Below are positions 36,502 to 44,662 of a stretch of DNA of 64,000 nt, piece by piece. This DNA is from Paenibacillus planticolens (GTDB lineage Bacteria; Bacillota; Bacilli; Paenibacillales; NBRC-103111), in NCBI RefSeq assembly GCF_013141725.1, contig NZ_WHNZ01000052.1, positions 1 through 64,000 of the forward strand, given 5' to 3'. The translations under genes were made by a program, and so were the position numbers. The notes beneath the pieces are model-generated. The model had not been told where the DNA came from. It worked only from the letters and a program-made list of their open reading frames with translations, and ran no database searches. Every line of letters begins with the position of its first letter. The stretch's first letter is position 1.

Positions 36502-37527
36502 ATGAATTGGAAGAAAATTGCACCACTTATGCTCGTGAGCTTGACTGTGCTTGCGGCAGGCTGCGGGAAACAAGAAGCTGGGCCAGCCAACTCAGCTAGT
36601 CCTGCTAACGCGGCAAAACCGCTTACCGATGTGAAGGTAGTTCTGGACTGGACGCCAAACACGAACCATACTGGTCTGTACGTAGCGAAGGATCAAGGTT
36701 TTTTTGAACAAGAAGGGTTAAATGTACAAATCATTGCGCCCGGCGAAGCAGGTGCGGATGCGATGATCGCTTCGGGTGCCGCTGAATTCGGCGTCTCTTA
36801 CCAGGAAAGCATTACGCAAGGGCGTATTCAAGGCGTACCGCTAGTTTCCATCGCTGCTGTCATTCAGCATAATACCTCGGGATTTGCTTCTCCGGTAGCG
36901 AAAAATATCAAGACTCCAAAAGATTTCCAAGGGAAAACGTACGGGGGTTGGGGTGCGCCAGCCGAAAGCGCGATGATCGACTCTTTGATGCAATCCGAGA
37001 AAGCGGACCCAAGCAAAGTGAAAATTGTAAATATCGGCGATGCGGATTACTTCACGGCGGTCAAAAGAGATATCGATTTCGCTTGGATTTACTATGCGTG
37101 GACCGGAGTTGACGCCGAGCTTCGCGGCGAGCCGCTTAACATGATCTATTTGAACAAATACTCGGACAAGCTGGATTATTATACACCTGTCCTGGCAACA
37201 AGCGAAAAGTTGATCAAAGAGAAGCCTGAGCTTGTAAAAGCGTTCACGGCTGCAGCTGCGAAAGGCTATCAGTTCGCGATCAGCAAGCCGGAGGATGCCG
37301 CTAACATTTTGATCAAAGCCGTTCCGGATCTGGACAAAAAGCTCGTCATGGCCAGTCAAAAATGGCTCAGCCCGCGTTATCAGGACGATGCGCCGCGATG
37401 GGGCGAACAAAAGCGTCAAGTATGGGAGAATTATGCGAACTGGATGCTTGAGCATAAACTTCTGGAGAAAAACCTCGATGTGGATGCTGCATTTACGAAC
37501 AATTTCTTGCCAGCAAGCTCGAAATAA
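36502..37527 (+). CDS. Thiamine-precursor ABC transporter substrate-binding lipoprotein (ThiY-like)
   Basis: 341 residues with a lipoprotein signal ending LAAGCG and an NMT1/THI5-like domain: VVLDWTPNTNHTGLYVAKDQGFF, then FGVSYQES and the long C-terminal helices. ThiY-type proteins bind formylaminopyrimidine or hydroxymethylpyrimidine precursors; the TPP riboswitch upstream supports this. First gene of the operon, with AAAGGGAGAGGG before the ATG. Confidence 0.9.
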   Translation: MNWKKIAPLMLVSLTVLAAGCGKQEAGPANSASPANAAKPLTDVKVVLDWTPNTNHTGLYVAKDQGFFEQEGLNVQIIAPGEAGADAMIASGAAEFGVSYQESITQGRIQGVPLVSIAAVIQHNTSGFASPVAKNIKTPKDFQGKTYGGWGAPAESAMIDSLMQSEKADPSKVKIVNIGDADYFTAVKRDIDFAWIYYAWTGVDAELRGEPLNMIYLNKYSDKLDYYTPVLATSEKLIKEKPELVKAFTAAAAKGYQFAISKPEDAANILIKAVPDLDKKLVMASQKWLSPRYQDDAPRWGEQKRQVWENYANWMLEHKLLEKNLDVDAAFTNNFLPASSK

Positions 37528-37554
37528 CATCATTTGTCGGAAGGGGCAGTTACA

Positions 37555-37845
37555 ATGGCTAATGCACTCGTCAGTATTCAAATTATTCCTAAAACAAAAA
37601 ATAATGAAGATGTCATTCCTTACGTGGATCGTGCGATTGAAGTTATCGCCAAGTCTGGCGTGAAATATTTCGTATCCCCATTGGAAACGACAATGGAAGG
37701 CGAGCTCGATCAACTGATGCTCATCATTCAGGACATGAATGCTGCCATGATTGAGATGGGCAGCCCTAACGTGATCTCGCAAGTGAAAATATACTTTAAT
37801 CCGTCCGGAGCATCCATGGACAAGCTGACGGAGAAATACAGATAA
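37555..37845 (+). CDS. MTH1187-type thiamine-binding protein
   Basis: 96 residues of the MTH1187/YqgV (DUF77, YkoF-like) family: ALVSIQIIPKTKNNEDVIPYVDRAIEVI and YFVSPLETTMEGELDQL match the ferredoxin-like fold that binds thiamine-like ligands in related proteins. ATG 37555 has GGAAGGGG upstream. Located between the binding protein and permease of the uptake system and sharing one base with the permease start, so it is an integral part of the operon. No signal peptide: it is cytoplasmic. Confidence 0.82.
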   Translation: MANALVSIQIIPKTKNNEDVIPYVDRAIEVIAKSGVKYFVSPLETTMEGELDQLMLIIQDMNAAMIEMGSPNVISQVKIYFNPSGASMDKLTEKYR

Positions 37846-38612
37846 TGAAACTGAAGAACGGATTGAAAGCAGGGTGGCCACCGATTGTTGTGGTCATCCT
37901 TCTCTTGCTTATTTGGCAGCTTGCCGTGACTTGGGGAGGAGCGGCCAGCTGGCTGCTTCCGAGCCCGCTCAAAATTTGGCAGGACGGCACGACGGACATG
38001 CCGCGGGTTTGGATGCATACATTTGCTACAGTACGTTTAATGTTAATGGGGTTTATGGTTGGAGCAGCAGGCGGCGTTATCGTGGCAAGCTGCTTGCACC
38101 GCGTGGCCTTCTTGAAGGCCGGGTTTTATCCGCTTCTCATTTTGTCGCAAAATGTGCCGGTCATCGCACTCGGGCCGCTGCTTATTATTTTATTCGGTTT
38201 TGGCATTTTACCTAAACTTATTTTAATTGCACTCGTTTGTTTCTTTCCCGTAACCATGTCGACCTTGGATGGGTTTATGCAAACGGACCGGAATATGTAC
38301 AACTACATGCAAATGATTGGCGCATCCAAACGGCAAATCTTTTATAAATTAGAGCTGCCGCATGCCCTGTCTTTTCTCTTTACAGGACTCAAAATATCGG
38401 CCACTTACAGCGTCATGGGAGCAGTCATTGCAGAATGGCTGGGCGGCGGAGTCGGGTTGGGCTATTATATGATTTTGCAGAAATCAGCCTTTCGCGCAGA
38501 TCGCGAATTTGTCGCCATTCTTATCATTGTCGTGCTCAGCTTGCTGTTCTTTTGGCTTATTGCAGGGCTTGAGAAGCTTGTCATTCGGTGGAATGCCAAA
38601 CGGTCATCTTAG
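37845..38612 (+). CDS. Thiamine-precursor ABC transporter permease (ThiX-like)
   Basis: 255-residue BPD-type inner membrane permease with about six membrane segments and the EAA-like loop (MIGASKRQIFYKLELPHALSFLFTGLKIS). Member of the SsuC/TauC/ThiX group. Its ATG overlaps the previous stop (TAATG). Confidence 0.88.
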   Translation: MKLKNGLKAGWPPIVVVILLLLIWQLAVTWGGAASWLLPSPLKIWQDGTTDMPRVWMHTFATVRLMLMGFMVGAAGGVIVASCLHRVAFLKAGFYPLLILSQNVPVIALGPLLIILFGFGILPKLILIALVCFFPVTMSTLDGFMQTDRNMYNYMQMIGASKRQIFYKLELPHALSFLFTGLKISATYSVMGAVIAEWLGGGVGLGYYMILQKSAFRADREFVAILIIVVLSLLFFWLIAGLEKLVIRWNAKRSS

Positions 38613-38629
38613 GGAAGGGGAGAAAAGGC

Positions 38630-39394
38630 ATGAGCAAACTTGAGCTTAGACGCATTCACCATGGGTTCACTAGCAAAAAACAACGTGTCCCCGTGCTGAC
38701 GGATATTTCACTGCATGTTAATGACGGGGAATTCGTGTCCATCATTGGTCCTTCCGGCAGCGGAAAGAGCACACTGTTTCACATTATTGGCGGACTCATT
38801 ACCCCTTCATCAGGGGAGGTTTGGCTGGATGACGCCAACGTAACCGGCAGCAAAGGGCTTATCAGCTATATGCCGCAGCAGCCTGCTTTGTTTCCGTGGC
38901 GCTCTATCGAAGCGAACGTAGCGCTCTCGCAAGAAGTCGCTGGACAATCGCGTGCGGCTGCACTGGAAAAAGCGAGAGAATGGCTGCCGAAGGTCGGGCT
39001 AGGCGGCTATGAGAACGAACTGCCGCATGTGCTGTCAGGCGGCATGCAGCAGCGCGTCTCGTTTCTGCGGGCGCTGCTGAGCCCTCAGGAAGTGATGTGT
39101 CTGGACGAGCCCTTCGGTTCCTTGGACGCACTAACCCGGCAAGCCATGCAATCATGGCTGTTGAACATATGGGAGCAGAACAAACGGTCCATTCTGTTCG
39201 TGACTCACAGCATTGAAGAGGCGTTATTTCTATCGGATCGCATCTATGTCCTCTCCAACAAACCTGCTCAAGTGATTGAAGAGCTGGTTGTGCCCTTTGA
39301 GCGGCCTCGCCAAGAAAAAGTAATGACGCAGCCGGAATTCCACGAGCTTCGGCAGCATATTCAGAGCCTTCTACGTCAGGAGATGATGTCATGA
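38630..39394 (+). CDS. Thiamine-precursor ABC transporter ATPase (ThiZ-like)
   Basis: 254-residue ABC ATPase of the SsuB/TauB/ThiZ group. Walker A GPSGSGKST, Q-loop YMPQQPALFPW, signature LSGGMQQR, Walker B VMCLDEPF and switch VTHSIEEA are intact. ATG 38630 follows AAGGGGAGAAAAGG; the upstream in-frame codon at 38588 would overlap the permease. Its stop overlaps the next gene by four bases. Confidence 0.9.
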   Translation: MSKLELRRIHHGFTSKKQRVPVLTDISLHVNDGEFVSIIGPSGSGKSTLFHIIGGLITPSSGEVWLDDANVTGSKGLISYMPQQPALFPWRSIEANVALSQEVAGQSRAAALEKAREWLPKVGLGGYENELPHVLSGGMQQRVSFLRALLSPQEVMCLDEPFGSLDALTRQAMQSWLLNIWEQNKRSILFVTHSIEEALFLSDRIYVLSNKPAQVIEELVVPFERPRQEKVMTQPEFHELRQHIQSLLRQEMMS

Positions 39395-40191
39395 TAAAAG
39401 CCATTGATGCTCATATTCATCTGGATATGTATGAAGAGGGCATGGCGCAAACGATCCTGTCGGAGCTGGCGCAGTCCCAAGTTGAGGCACTTATCGCTGT
39501 ATCCCGGCACCTGGACTCCTGCAAGGCAACGGAGCGGCTGCGGGCGCAAGCGCCTGAGCAGGTTTATGCCGCTTATGGCTATCACCCGGAGCAAGAGCTG
39601 CCTACCGAGTCTCTGCTTCAAGAACTGTTAGCGTGGATTCGCGATCATGCGAGCGAGATGGTTGCTGTCGGTGAGATCGGCTTGCCCTACTATACGAGGC
39701 TGGAAGCAGAAGAGAAGGAGGAAAAGCTGGATTATACCCCTTATGTCCGACTGCTTGAGCGTTTCTTGGAACTGGCAGCTCATCTAGCCAAACCCGTCGT
39801 CCTGCATGCCGTATATGAAGATGCCGATATCGTGTGCGATCTTCTTCAGAAGCATGGTGTTAAAAAGGCGCATTTCCACTGGTTCAAAGGATCGCCTCAG
39901 ACGGTTCAGCGAATGATTCAGGCGGGTTACTACATCTCCATTACGCCGGATGTTCAATATGAAGAGGAGATCCGTGAATTGGTTCGCAATTATCCGCTTG
40001 AGCTGATTATGGTCGAAACGGACGGTCCTTGGCCATTCGAAGGAACATTCGAGGGACAGGTGACTCATCCGCGCATGATTCATGCCGTCATCCACGAAAT
40101 TGCGCTTCTGCACGAAATGTCGGCAGATCATGTAGCGCATACAATTATGCGCAATACGAAACAATTTTATAACGCTCTTACCGTTGGTTAA
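39391..40191 (+). CDS. TatD-family metal-dependent hydrolase
   Basis: 266 residues with the TatD/amidohydrolase-like order AIDAHIHLD (metal His pair), VGEIGLPYY (metal Glu), VLHAV, HFHWFKG and ETDGPWPFEG (metal Asp). TatD proteins are known as DNases or phosphoesterases, but this gene overlaps the thiamine-precursor ATPase by four bases, so a salvage role is suggested, for example releasing or dephosphorylating the imported pyrimidine. Function is inferred from position only. The lengthened EAEEKEEKLDYTP segment is not in housekeeping TatD. Confidence 0.82.
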   Translation: MIKAIDAHIHLDMYEEGMAQTILSELAQSQVEALIAVSRHLDSCKATERLRAQAPEQVYAAYGYHPEQELPTESLLQELLAWIRDHASEMVAVGEIGLPYYTRLEAEEKEEKLDYTPYVRLLERFLELAAHLAKPVVLHAVYEDADIVCDLLQKHGVKKAHFHWFKGSPQTVQRMIQAGYYISITPDVQYEEEIRELVRNYPLELIMVETDGPWPFEGTFEGQVTHPRMIHAVIHEIALLHEMSADHVAHTIMRNTKQFYNALTVG

Positions 40192-40198
40192 TTGAAGC

Positions 40199-40246
40199 TG
40201 GACATCTGTTCGTATTGGTTTTATAATCAAATAGAACGTATGTTCG
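40199..40246 (+). promoter_or_regulatory. Promoter and LexA (SOS) box of tag
   Basis: TGGACA (40199-40204), 17 bases, TATAAT (40222-40227), then AGAACGTATGTTCG (40233-40246), which matches the Bacillus LexA/DinR consensus CGAACRNRYGTTYG at 13 of 14 positions and covers the expected transcription start. Confidence 0.82.
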
Positions 40247-40271
40247 ATTTCTAGATGAGGTGAGTATATAA

Positions 40272-40835
40272 ATGACAGTCAGATGCGCTTGGGTCAATGA
40301 GGATCCGTTATATGTCCATTACCATGATCACGAATGGGGAGTTCCTGTTCACGATGATCTCCAATTGTTCGAGATGTTGAATTTGGAAGGCGCTCAAGCT
40401 GGATTGAGCTGGTATACCATACTAAAGAAGCGAGAAGGCTATCGCGAAGCGTTTGACGGATTTGATCCGCATATCATCATCCAGTATGATGACAAGAAGC
40501 TGGCTGAGCTTCTGCTGCACCCGGGTATTGTGCGCAACCGGTTGAAAATCGCATCCGTTGTTCAGAATGCGAAAGCTTTCCTAAACGTGCAGCAAGAATT
40601 CGGGTCTTTCGACAACTATATTTGGGGATTTGTTGGCGGTCAGCCAATCAAGAATCACTGGACGGATATGAGTCAAGTACCGGCCACATCGGAAATTTCC
40701 GATGCTATGAGCAAGGATCTGAAGAAGCGCGGGTTCAAATTCGTCGGTTCCACAATTTGCTATGCGTATATGCAAGCTGTTGGCATGGTGAACGATCATA
40801 ACCAACAATGCTTTCGTTATCACAGTGTGAATTAA
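40272..40835 (+). CDS. tag: DNA-3-methyladenine glycosylase I
   Basis: 187 residues of the constitutive/TagI family: RCAWVNEDPLYVHYHDHEWGVP, then LNLEGAQAGLSWYTIL and KDLKKRGFKFVGSTICYAYMQAVGMVNDH. The zinc-binding Cys/His residues (RCAW at the start, HHxx region and C-terminal NDH...C) and the catalytic Glu in LNLEGAQAGLSW are present. It excises 3-methyladenine. Located behind a LexA box, which makes it damage-inducible here. Confidence 0.95.
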   Translation: MTVRCAWVNEDPLYVHYHDHEWGVPVHDDLQLFEMLNLEGAQAGLSWYTILKKREGYREAFDGFDPHIIIQYDDKKLAELLLHPGIVRNRLKIASVVQNAKAFLNVQQEFGSFDNYIWGFVGGQPIKNHWTDMSQVPATSEISDAMSKDLKKRGFKFVGSTICYAYMQAVGMVNDHNQQCFRYHSVN

Positions 40836-40839
40836 AAGG

Positions 40840-40884
40840 AGAAGGCCATCTGCTAAGGACGAATGTCCAGGCAGATGGCCTTCT
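40840..40884. terminator. Terminator between tag and the SOS-controlled unknown gene
   Basis: AGAAGGCCATCTGC and GCAGATGGCCTTCT are perfect complements 17 bases apart. Works for convergent genes; the T-run is better on the minus strand (TCCTTTT). Confidence 0.75.
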
Positions 40885-40895
40885 GTGTGCTACAC

Positions 40896-41198
40896 TCAGG
40901 CATATTGGAGCTGTTTCTCCATCAAGTTATATTTAATCAAATAAATCCGCTTGCGTATGTAAAAGTCGTATACGGCACCTGTTAATTCCTTCGGTTTAAT
41001 GCGGTTGTTCGTATCGTTGTCTATGATGATCACAGAGCCGTCGTCATAAAACTTGAAAGTGTAATCGGCATAGTGGGAATGCGCTTCATCCAGCATGGCA
41101 TTAATCTGTCCGGGAAGAAGATGGTCAGTGTCACACAATGCCTTGTGGTACCAATAATCTCTCTCAATAAAACGGAAATTGTGACTGGCGTTCATCAT
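40896..41198 (-). CDS. LexA-box-controlled hypothetical protein, 100 aa
   Basis: Starts MMNASHNFRFIERDYWYHKALCD with GAGGAGG close to two consecutive ATGs (41198 and 41195). No membrane segment; a beta-rich centre (YTFKFYDDGSVIIIDNDTN) and a helical basic end (GAVYDFYIRKRIYLIKYNLMEK). I recognise no family. Two LexA-type boxes flank its -10, so it should be strongly damage-inducible, and it is convergent with tag. Candidate cell-cycle or repair factor, unproven. Confidence 0.7.
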   Translation of the reverse strand: MMNASHNFRFIERDYWYHKALCDTDHLLPGQINAMLDEAHSHYADYTFKFYDDGSVIIIDNDTNNRIKPKELTGAVYDFYIRKRIYLIKYNLMEKQLQYA

Positions 41199-41220
41199 GT
41201 AACTACCTCCTCATCTAAAT

Positions 41221-41262
41221 GGAACGTTTGTTCTTGTTTTTATTATATCAAACAAACGTTCG
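41221..41262 (-). promoter_or_regulatory. Double LexA-box promoter of the 100-aa gene
   Basis: On the minus strand CGAACGTTTGTTTG (41262-41249, 13 of 14 to consensus) is followed by TATAAT (41247-41242, with an upstream TG) and then AGAACAAACGTTCC (41234-41221, 12 of 14). The boxes bracket the -10 and the start site. Confidence 0.8.
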
Positions 41263-41319
41263 CATTGGAAGAGGAATCTCTGAAAAACAGGAAAAATTTT
41301 CATAGAAAAAAACCTCCAA

Positions 41320-42312
41320 TCAGCTGGATTGAAGGTTCCTCACAGAAACAATATGTTTGGTAATCGCCAGACCGTGCATGCGGCCTGTTTCAATGAAAAT
41401 TTCGTTCGCATCGTATTTGGAGGAAGCGACTACTCCCGCAACGTATAAGCCCGGAATGCTCGTTTCCATCGTTTCGGGGTTAATAAGGGGAGCGTTCGTT
41501 TCTTCATGAAAACCGACGCCGAGCGATGTCAGCAGTCCCCGATCCGGCCGGAAGCCGGTAAGGGCAAGCACAAAGTCATTATCGAGCTTGACTTCCTCGT
41601 TTTCTTTTCGCACCAAGACCGACTGTTCTTCGATTCGTACGACTTGGGAGTCAAACCACATCCGGATTCTGCCTTTGTTCACCATACTTTCAAATGTCGG
41701 ACGAACCCACGGTTTAATATTGGCGGAAAAGTCCTTGCCCCGATAAATGACGGTTACCTCAGCGCCAACTCTGAGCAAGTCCATGGCGGCGTCGACCGCG
41801 GAGTTGTTCCCGCCGATAATGGCAACCTTGGCTCCCGAATAGGGATGGGCTTCTTTATAATAGTGCGTCGTTTTTGGCAGATCTTCTCCCGGGATGCCCA
41901 GCATGTTCGGATGATCGAAATAGCCGGTAGCTACGATAACGCGCTTAGCCGTGTACGCCGTTTTTTTGCCAAATTGATTCTCCGTATGTACGTTAAATCC
42001 TGTCTCTGTTTTTTCAATAGAAACAACTTCCTCATAGGAATGAATGCGCAGGTTCTCTCTTCGCGCCACCTCTCTGTAGTACACCAAAGCCTCTTGGCGA
42101 TAGGGCTTCTCGTGCGGGGTGGAAAAAGGATAGCCGCCAATTTCAAGCAGCTCCGGCGTGCTGAAAAACTGCAAATACGTAGGATATAAATAGATGGCGT
42201 TTACGATACAATTTTTTTCTATAAGTAATGGAGACAGTCCTTCGCGCTGTAAAGCGATAGCGGCGGACAATCCGCAAGGCCCGGCTCCAATGACGATTAC
42301 TTCTTCCAACAT
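41320..42312 (-). CDS. ypdA: YpdA-family bacillithiol disulfide reductase
   Basis: 330-residue flavin oxidoreductase with an N-terminal FAD fold (VIVIGAGPCGLSAAIAL), the NAIYLYPTYLQFFSTPELLEIGG segment that distinguishes YpdA from thioredoxin reductase (which has CxxC), and an NADPH fold (VAIIGGNNSAVDAAMDL). YpdA proteins reduce oxidised bacillithiol with NADPH. ATG 42312 follows AAGGGG; the longer frame to 42357 lacks a ribosome site. Supports a bacillithiol-using host. Confidence 0.92.
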   Translation of the reverse strand: MLEEVIVIGAGPCGLSAAIALQREGLSPLLIEKNCIVNAIYLYPTYLQFFSTPELLEIGGYPFSTPHEKPYRQEALVYYREVARRENLRIHSYEEVVSIEKTETGFNVHTENQFGKKTAYTAKRVIVATGYFDHPNMLGIPGEDLPKTTHYYKEAHPYSGAKVAIIGGNNSAVDAAMDLLRVGAEVTVIYRGKDFSANIKPWVRPTFESMVNKGRIRMWFDSQVVRIEEQSVLVRKENEEVKLDNDFVLALTGFRPDRGLLTSLGVGFHEETNAPLINPETMETSIPGLYVAGVVASSKYDANEIFIETGRMHGLAITKHIVSVRNLQSS

Positions 42313-42465
42313 GCAACAACCCCTTCTTAGCTTTTTACTCATCTTATAGTATCGCAAGCTGAAGGGGATGCCAAGTTGAAGAAAGCAAAATAGAGCAGAG
42401 AGCTATCCGATAACACTCGAATAAGCCAACTGCTCCAGTCCCTTGACTGCTGTATTACTGCTGTT

Positions 42466-42642
42466 TTACTTCTGATTCAATTGATTTCCTTCATTGCTTT
42501 CGCTAATATCATCTTTCGCTATGTTGACTTGGGTTATGCTAGGCGCGTTTTCTAATGTGTCATTGACGAATTCTAAGTCTTGATTTTTGGCGTTCATATT
42601 CGTAGTTCCTTTGTAATTGCCCGTATGCTTTTTATTTTCCAT
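42466..42642 (-). CDS. Small hydrophilic protein, 58 aa
   Basis: Starts MENKKHTGNYKGTTNMNAKN and ends NEGNQLNQK; AAAGGATGAT precedes the ATG at 42642. Very rich in Asn, Lys and Asp/Glu with one short hydrophobic patch (APSITQVNI). No cysteine. The makeup resembles small acid-soluble or intrinsically disordered proteins of Bacillales, but no family is recognised. Confidence 0.65.
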   Translation of the reverse strand: MENKKHTGNYKGTTNMNAKNQDLEFVNDTLENAPSITQVNIAKDDISESNEGNQLNQK

Positions 42643-42788
42643 CGTTTATCATCCTTTCTGCGTCAGTTTTATGTTCAGGCTTAACGTGTACACTTGCTTC
42701 TGATTTTATTCCCGCAGGGGCTCTGTAGTTCGTTAGGACAAAATCCGCTATAATAAGTGAAGCTGGTTAAAAAAGGAGAAATGAAACG

Positions 42789-43097
42789 ATGAATTCAAAG
42801 CCTATTAAACATATGGTTGTTTTTAATTTGCATGTCGGCAAGGATACTCCGGAAGCAGAGCAATTCCTAAAAGACAGCGCTCAAGAGCTTGCGGCAATAC
42901 CGGGCGTTGAGCACTTTGAAGTCTTTCGTCAAGTGAGTGCCAAGACGGATTACGATTATGCATTTTCGATGGTGTTTGCTAATCAGGCGGCATATGACGC
43001 GTACAATGGACATCCCGTACATATGCATTACGTAGCCGAGCGTTGGGTAAAGGAAGTCAGCCGCTTTCAAGAAATCGATTTAACGATATTTGAGTAA
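42789..43097 (+). CDS. Dabb-family stress-responsive protein
   Basis: 102 residues with the dimeric alpha-beta barrel pattern: IKHMVVFNLHVGKDTPEAEQFL, then PGVEHFEVFRQ, and YDYAFSMVFANQAAYDAYNGHPVHMHYV. Dabb proteins are mostly of unknown function in bacteria. A TATAAT lies at 42749. The following small gene starts 13 bases downstream. Confidence 0.88.
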   Translation: MNSKPIKHMVVFNLHVGKDTPEAEQFLKDSAQELAAIPGVEHFEVFRQVSAKTDYDYAFSMVFANQAAYDAYNGHPVHMHYVAERWVKEVSRFQEIDLTIFE

Positions 43098-43110
43098 GGA
43101 GAGCTTCTTC

Positions 43111-43365
43111 ATGAAACCATTGAAATTACCGAAGGAAGAGAAGGAAGCGCTGATCCATGACTTGCAGGAATATATGGAGGCAGACCACGGGGTCACGATG
43201 GGCGGCTTAGCGGCAGAACAATTGATTGACTTCATGATCGGGCAGTTGGCTGCTCCGATTTATAATCAAGCTATCGAAGATGCGAGCAAAACGGCGATGG
43301 ATAGAATGAGCGCATTGGAAGAAGATTTGTATGCCATGAAAATATCACGAAAAACGCGAAGATAG
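43111..43365 (+). CDS. DUF2164 family protein
   Basis: 84 residues from ATG 43111 with AAGGAGAG upstream. LPKEEKEALIHDLQEYMEADHGVTMGGLAAEQLIDFMIGQLAAPIYNQAI is the family pattern of DUF2164. Function unknown; helical, soluble. Follows the Dabb gene closely. Confidence 0.82.
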   Translation: MKPLKLPKEEKEALIHDLQEYMEADHGVTMGGLAAEQLIDFMIGQLAAPIYNQAIEDASKTAMDRMSALEEDLYAMKISRKTRR

Positions 43366-43402
43366 CACTGCTGTCAAGCTGTTTGAGGGGGAAGCGGGCA
43401 CG

Positions 43403-44041
43403 ATGAACAAGTCAGAAGAAATATTCGATATCTATGATGAGCAAATGAAATGGATCGGAAAGGCGCCGCGCTCGGAAGTGCATGCGAAAGGATTGTGGCA
43501 CATCACTTTTCAGTGCTGGATCGTAAGTTTGGAAGGGGCAGAACCTTCGCTGCTGCTGCAACTGAGACACCCGGATAAAGATTTGTTCCCGAATTTGCTG
43601 GACATTTCCTGTGCCGGACATCTGGCAGCGGGGGAAACGGTTGAAGACGGCGCACGTGAACTGCAGGAAGAATTAGGATTGAAGGTTGATTTCACGGAGT
43701 TAATTCCTTGCGGATTGTTCGCGGAAGAGGATCTGATGTCGGACGATCTCATAGATCGCGAGTTTTGCCACGTCTTTATTTATCGCTGTGATCAACCGCT
43801 GACGAAATATGTTTTACAGGCTGATGAGGTTACAGGCCTTTTTAAAGTAAGTACTTCGGGGCTAGAGCGTCTAGTGCATGGAGAAATCGGACAACTGGAA
43901 GCATACGGCTATCAAACTGGACCAAACGGTCAACTGGAAAAATCGGATAAACTCGTAACTCTGGAGGATTTGGTTCCGCATCCTGCGGCTTATTATGATC
44001 TTGTGTTCAAAACACTGAAGAAGAACGGGCTGTTCGCATGA
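43403..44041 (+). CDS. NUDIX hydrolase, IDI-like
   Basis: 212 residues with a Nudix box GHLAAGETVEDGARELQEELGL (G-x5-E-x7-RELQEELG). The EIFDIYDEQMKWIGKAPRSEVHAKGLWHITFQCWIV start is typical of the isopentenyl-diphosphate isomerase-like YfcD group, in which the physiological substrate is uncertain. GAGGGGG precedes the ATG. Confidence 0.87.
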   Translation: MNKSEEIFDIYDEQMKWIGKAPRSEVHAKGLWHITFQCWIVSLEGAEPSLLLQLRHPDKDLFPNLLDISCAGHLAAGETVEDGARELQEELGLKVDFTELIPCGLFAEEDLMSDDLIDREFCHVFIYRCDQPLTKYVLQADEVTGLFKVSTSGLERLVHGEIGQLEAYGYQTGPNGQLEKSDKLVTLEDLVPHPAAYYDLVFKTLKKNGLFA

Positions 44042-44094
44042 TAAAGAACCGATTCGGATAACCGGACCGGTTCTGCATACACACACGCAAGGTG

Positions 44095-44259
44095 CTATAC
44101 GAAGTATTTGTTCGCTATGTAGGAATAAGCGATGTAACCTATGATGGAGAGTCCGAAACAAACAATTCCAAGCACGGTTTTACGCTTAAACAGAAGCAAA
44201 AATCCGGCACTGAAGGCCGATCCTATAAGCAGCATTGCAATAAAAGTAAGAATTCCCAT
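44095..44259 (-). CDS. Small membrane protein, 54 aa
   Basis: Starts MGILTFIAMLLIGSAFSAGF, with GGGAG nine to ten bases before the ATG at 44259. Two membrane segments (about 2-24 and 28-47) separated by the positive KRK turn, ending YSYIANKYFV. No family recognised. Its start lies just downstream of the DUF2533-type gene on the same strand, so the two may be co-transcribed. Confidence 0.65.
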   Translation of the reverse strand: MGILTFIAMLLIGSAFSAGFLLLFKRKTVLGIVCFGLSIIGYIAYSYIANKYFV

Positions 44260-44273
44260 GAATTTTAATCTCC

Positions 44274-44528
44274 CTACCCCTTGTTTACGTAATCACGTAC
44301 CATGTCCTCGGTTACATAAGACCGGAGGGGAGAAATACCTTCTTTGGCATGGGCGATGATTCGGGCCGTAACCGCATTAATGGCATCAACGGTAAACGGA
44401 AGCCCCTTTCTGCACAAATCGACTGCAGCGTCAATCGCACTCTCGCGCTGTGCATCCAGTTCAGCAAATCGCACGAGATGCATATGCTGTGCATTCGAAT
44501 GTTTGGATATCGCTTCATGTACATTCAT
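44274..44528 (-). CDS. DUF2533 family protein (YpbS-like)
   Basis: 84 residues from ATG 44528 with AAGGAGA eight bases upstream. MNVHEAISKHSNAQHMHLVRFAELDAQRE and the helical C-terminus VDAINAVTARIIAHAKEGI match the small DUF2533 proteins of Bacillales. Function unknown. Fourteen bases upstream of the 54-residue membrane protein. Confidence 0.78.
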   Translation of the reverse strand: MNVHEAISKHSNAQHMHLVRFAELDAQRESAIDAAVDLCRKGLPFTVDAINAVTARIIAHAKEGISPLRSYVTEDMVRDYVNKG

Positions 44529-44662
44529 CTTCAAGTTCTCCTTTTCGTGACCAGATATTTCTTCAGTATACACGATTGCGTGGGTCAGGAACAGTTTTTA
44601 CAGGAGGAATTCCGAATAATATTCGACAAATTTTAACTAACTGAAAGCTCGGAGTGAAGGAA

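Noticed and set aside
36841-37881. 346-codon minus-strand frame opposite the ThiY-like gene
   Set aside because: Antisense shadow of coding sequence; it crosses three real genes and has no recognisable domain.
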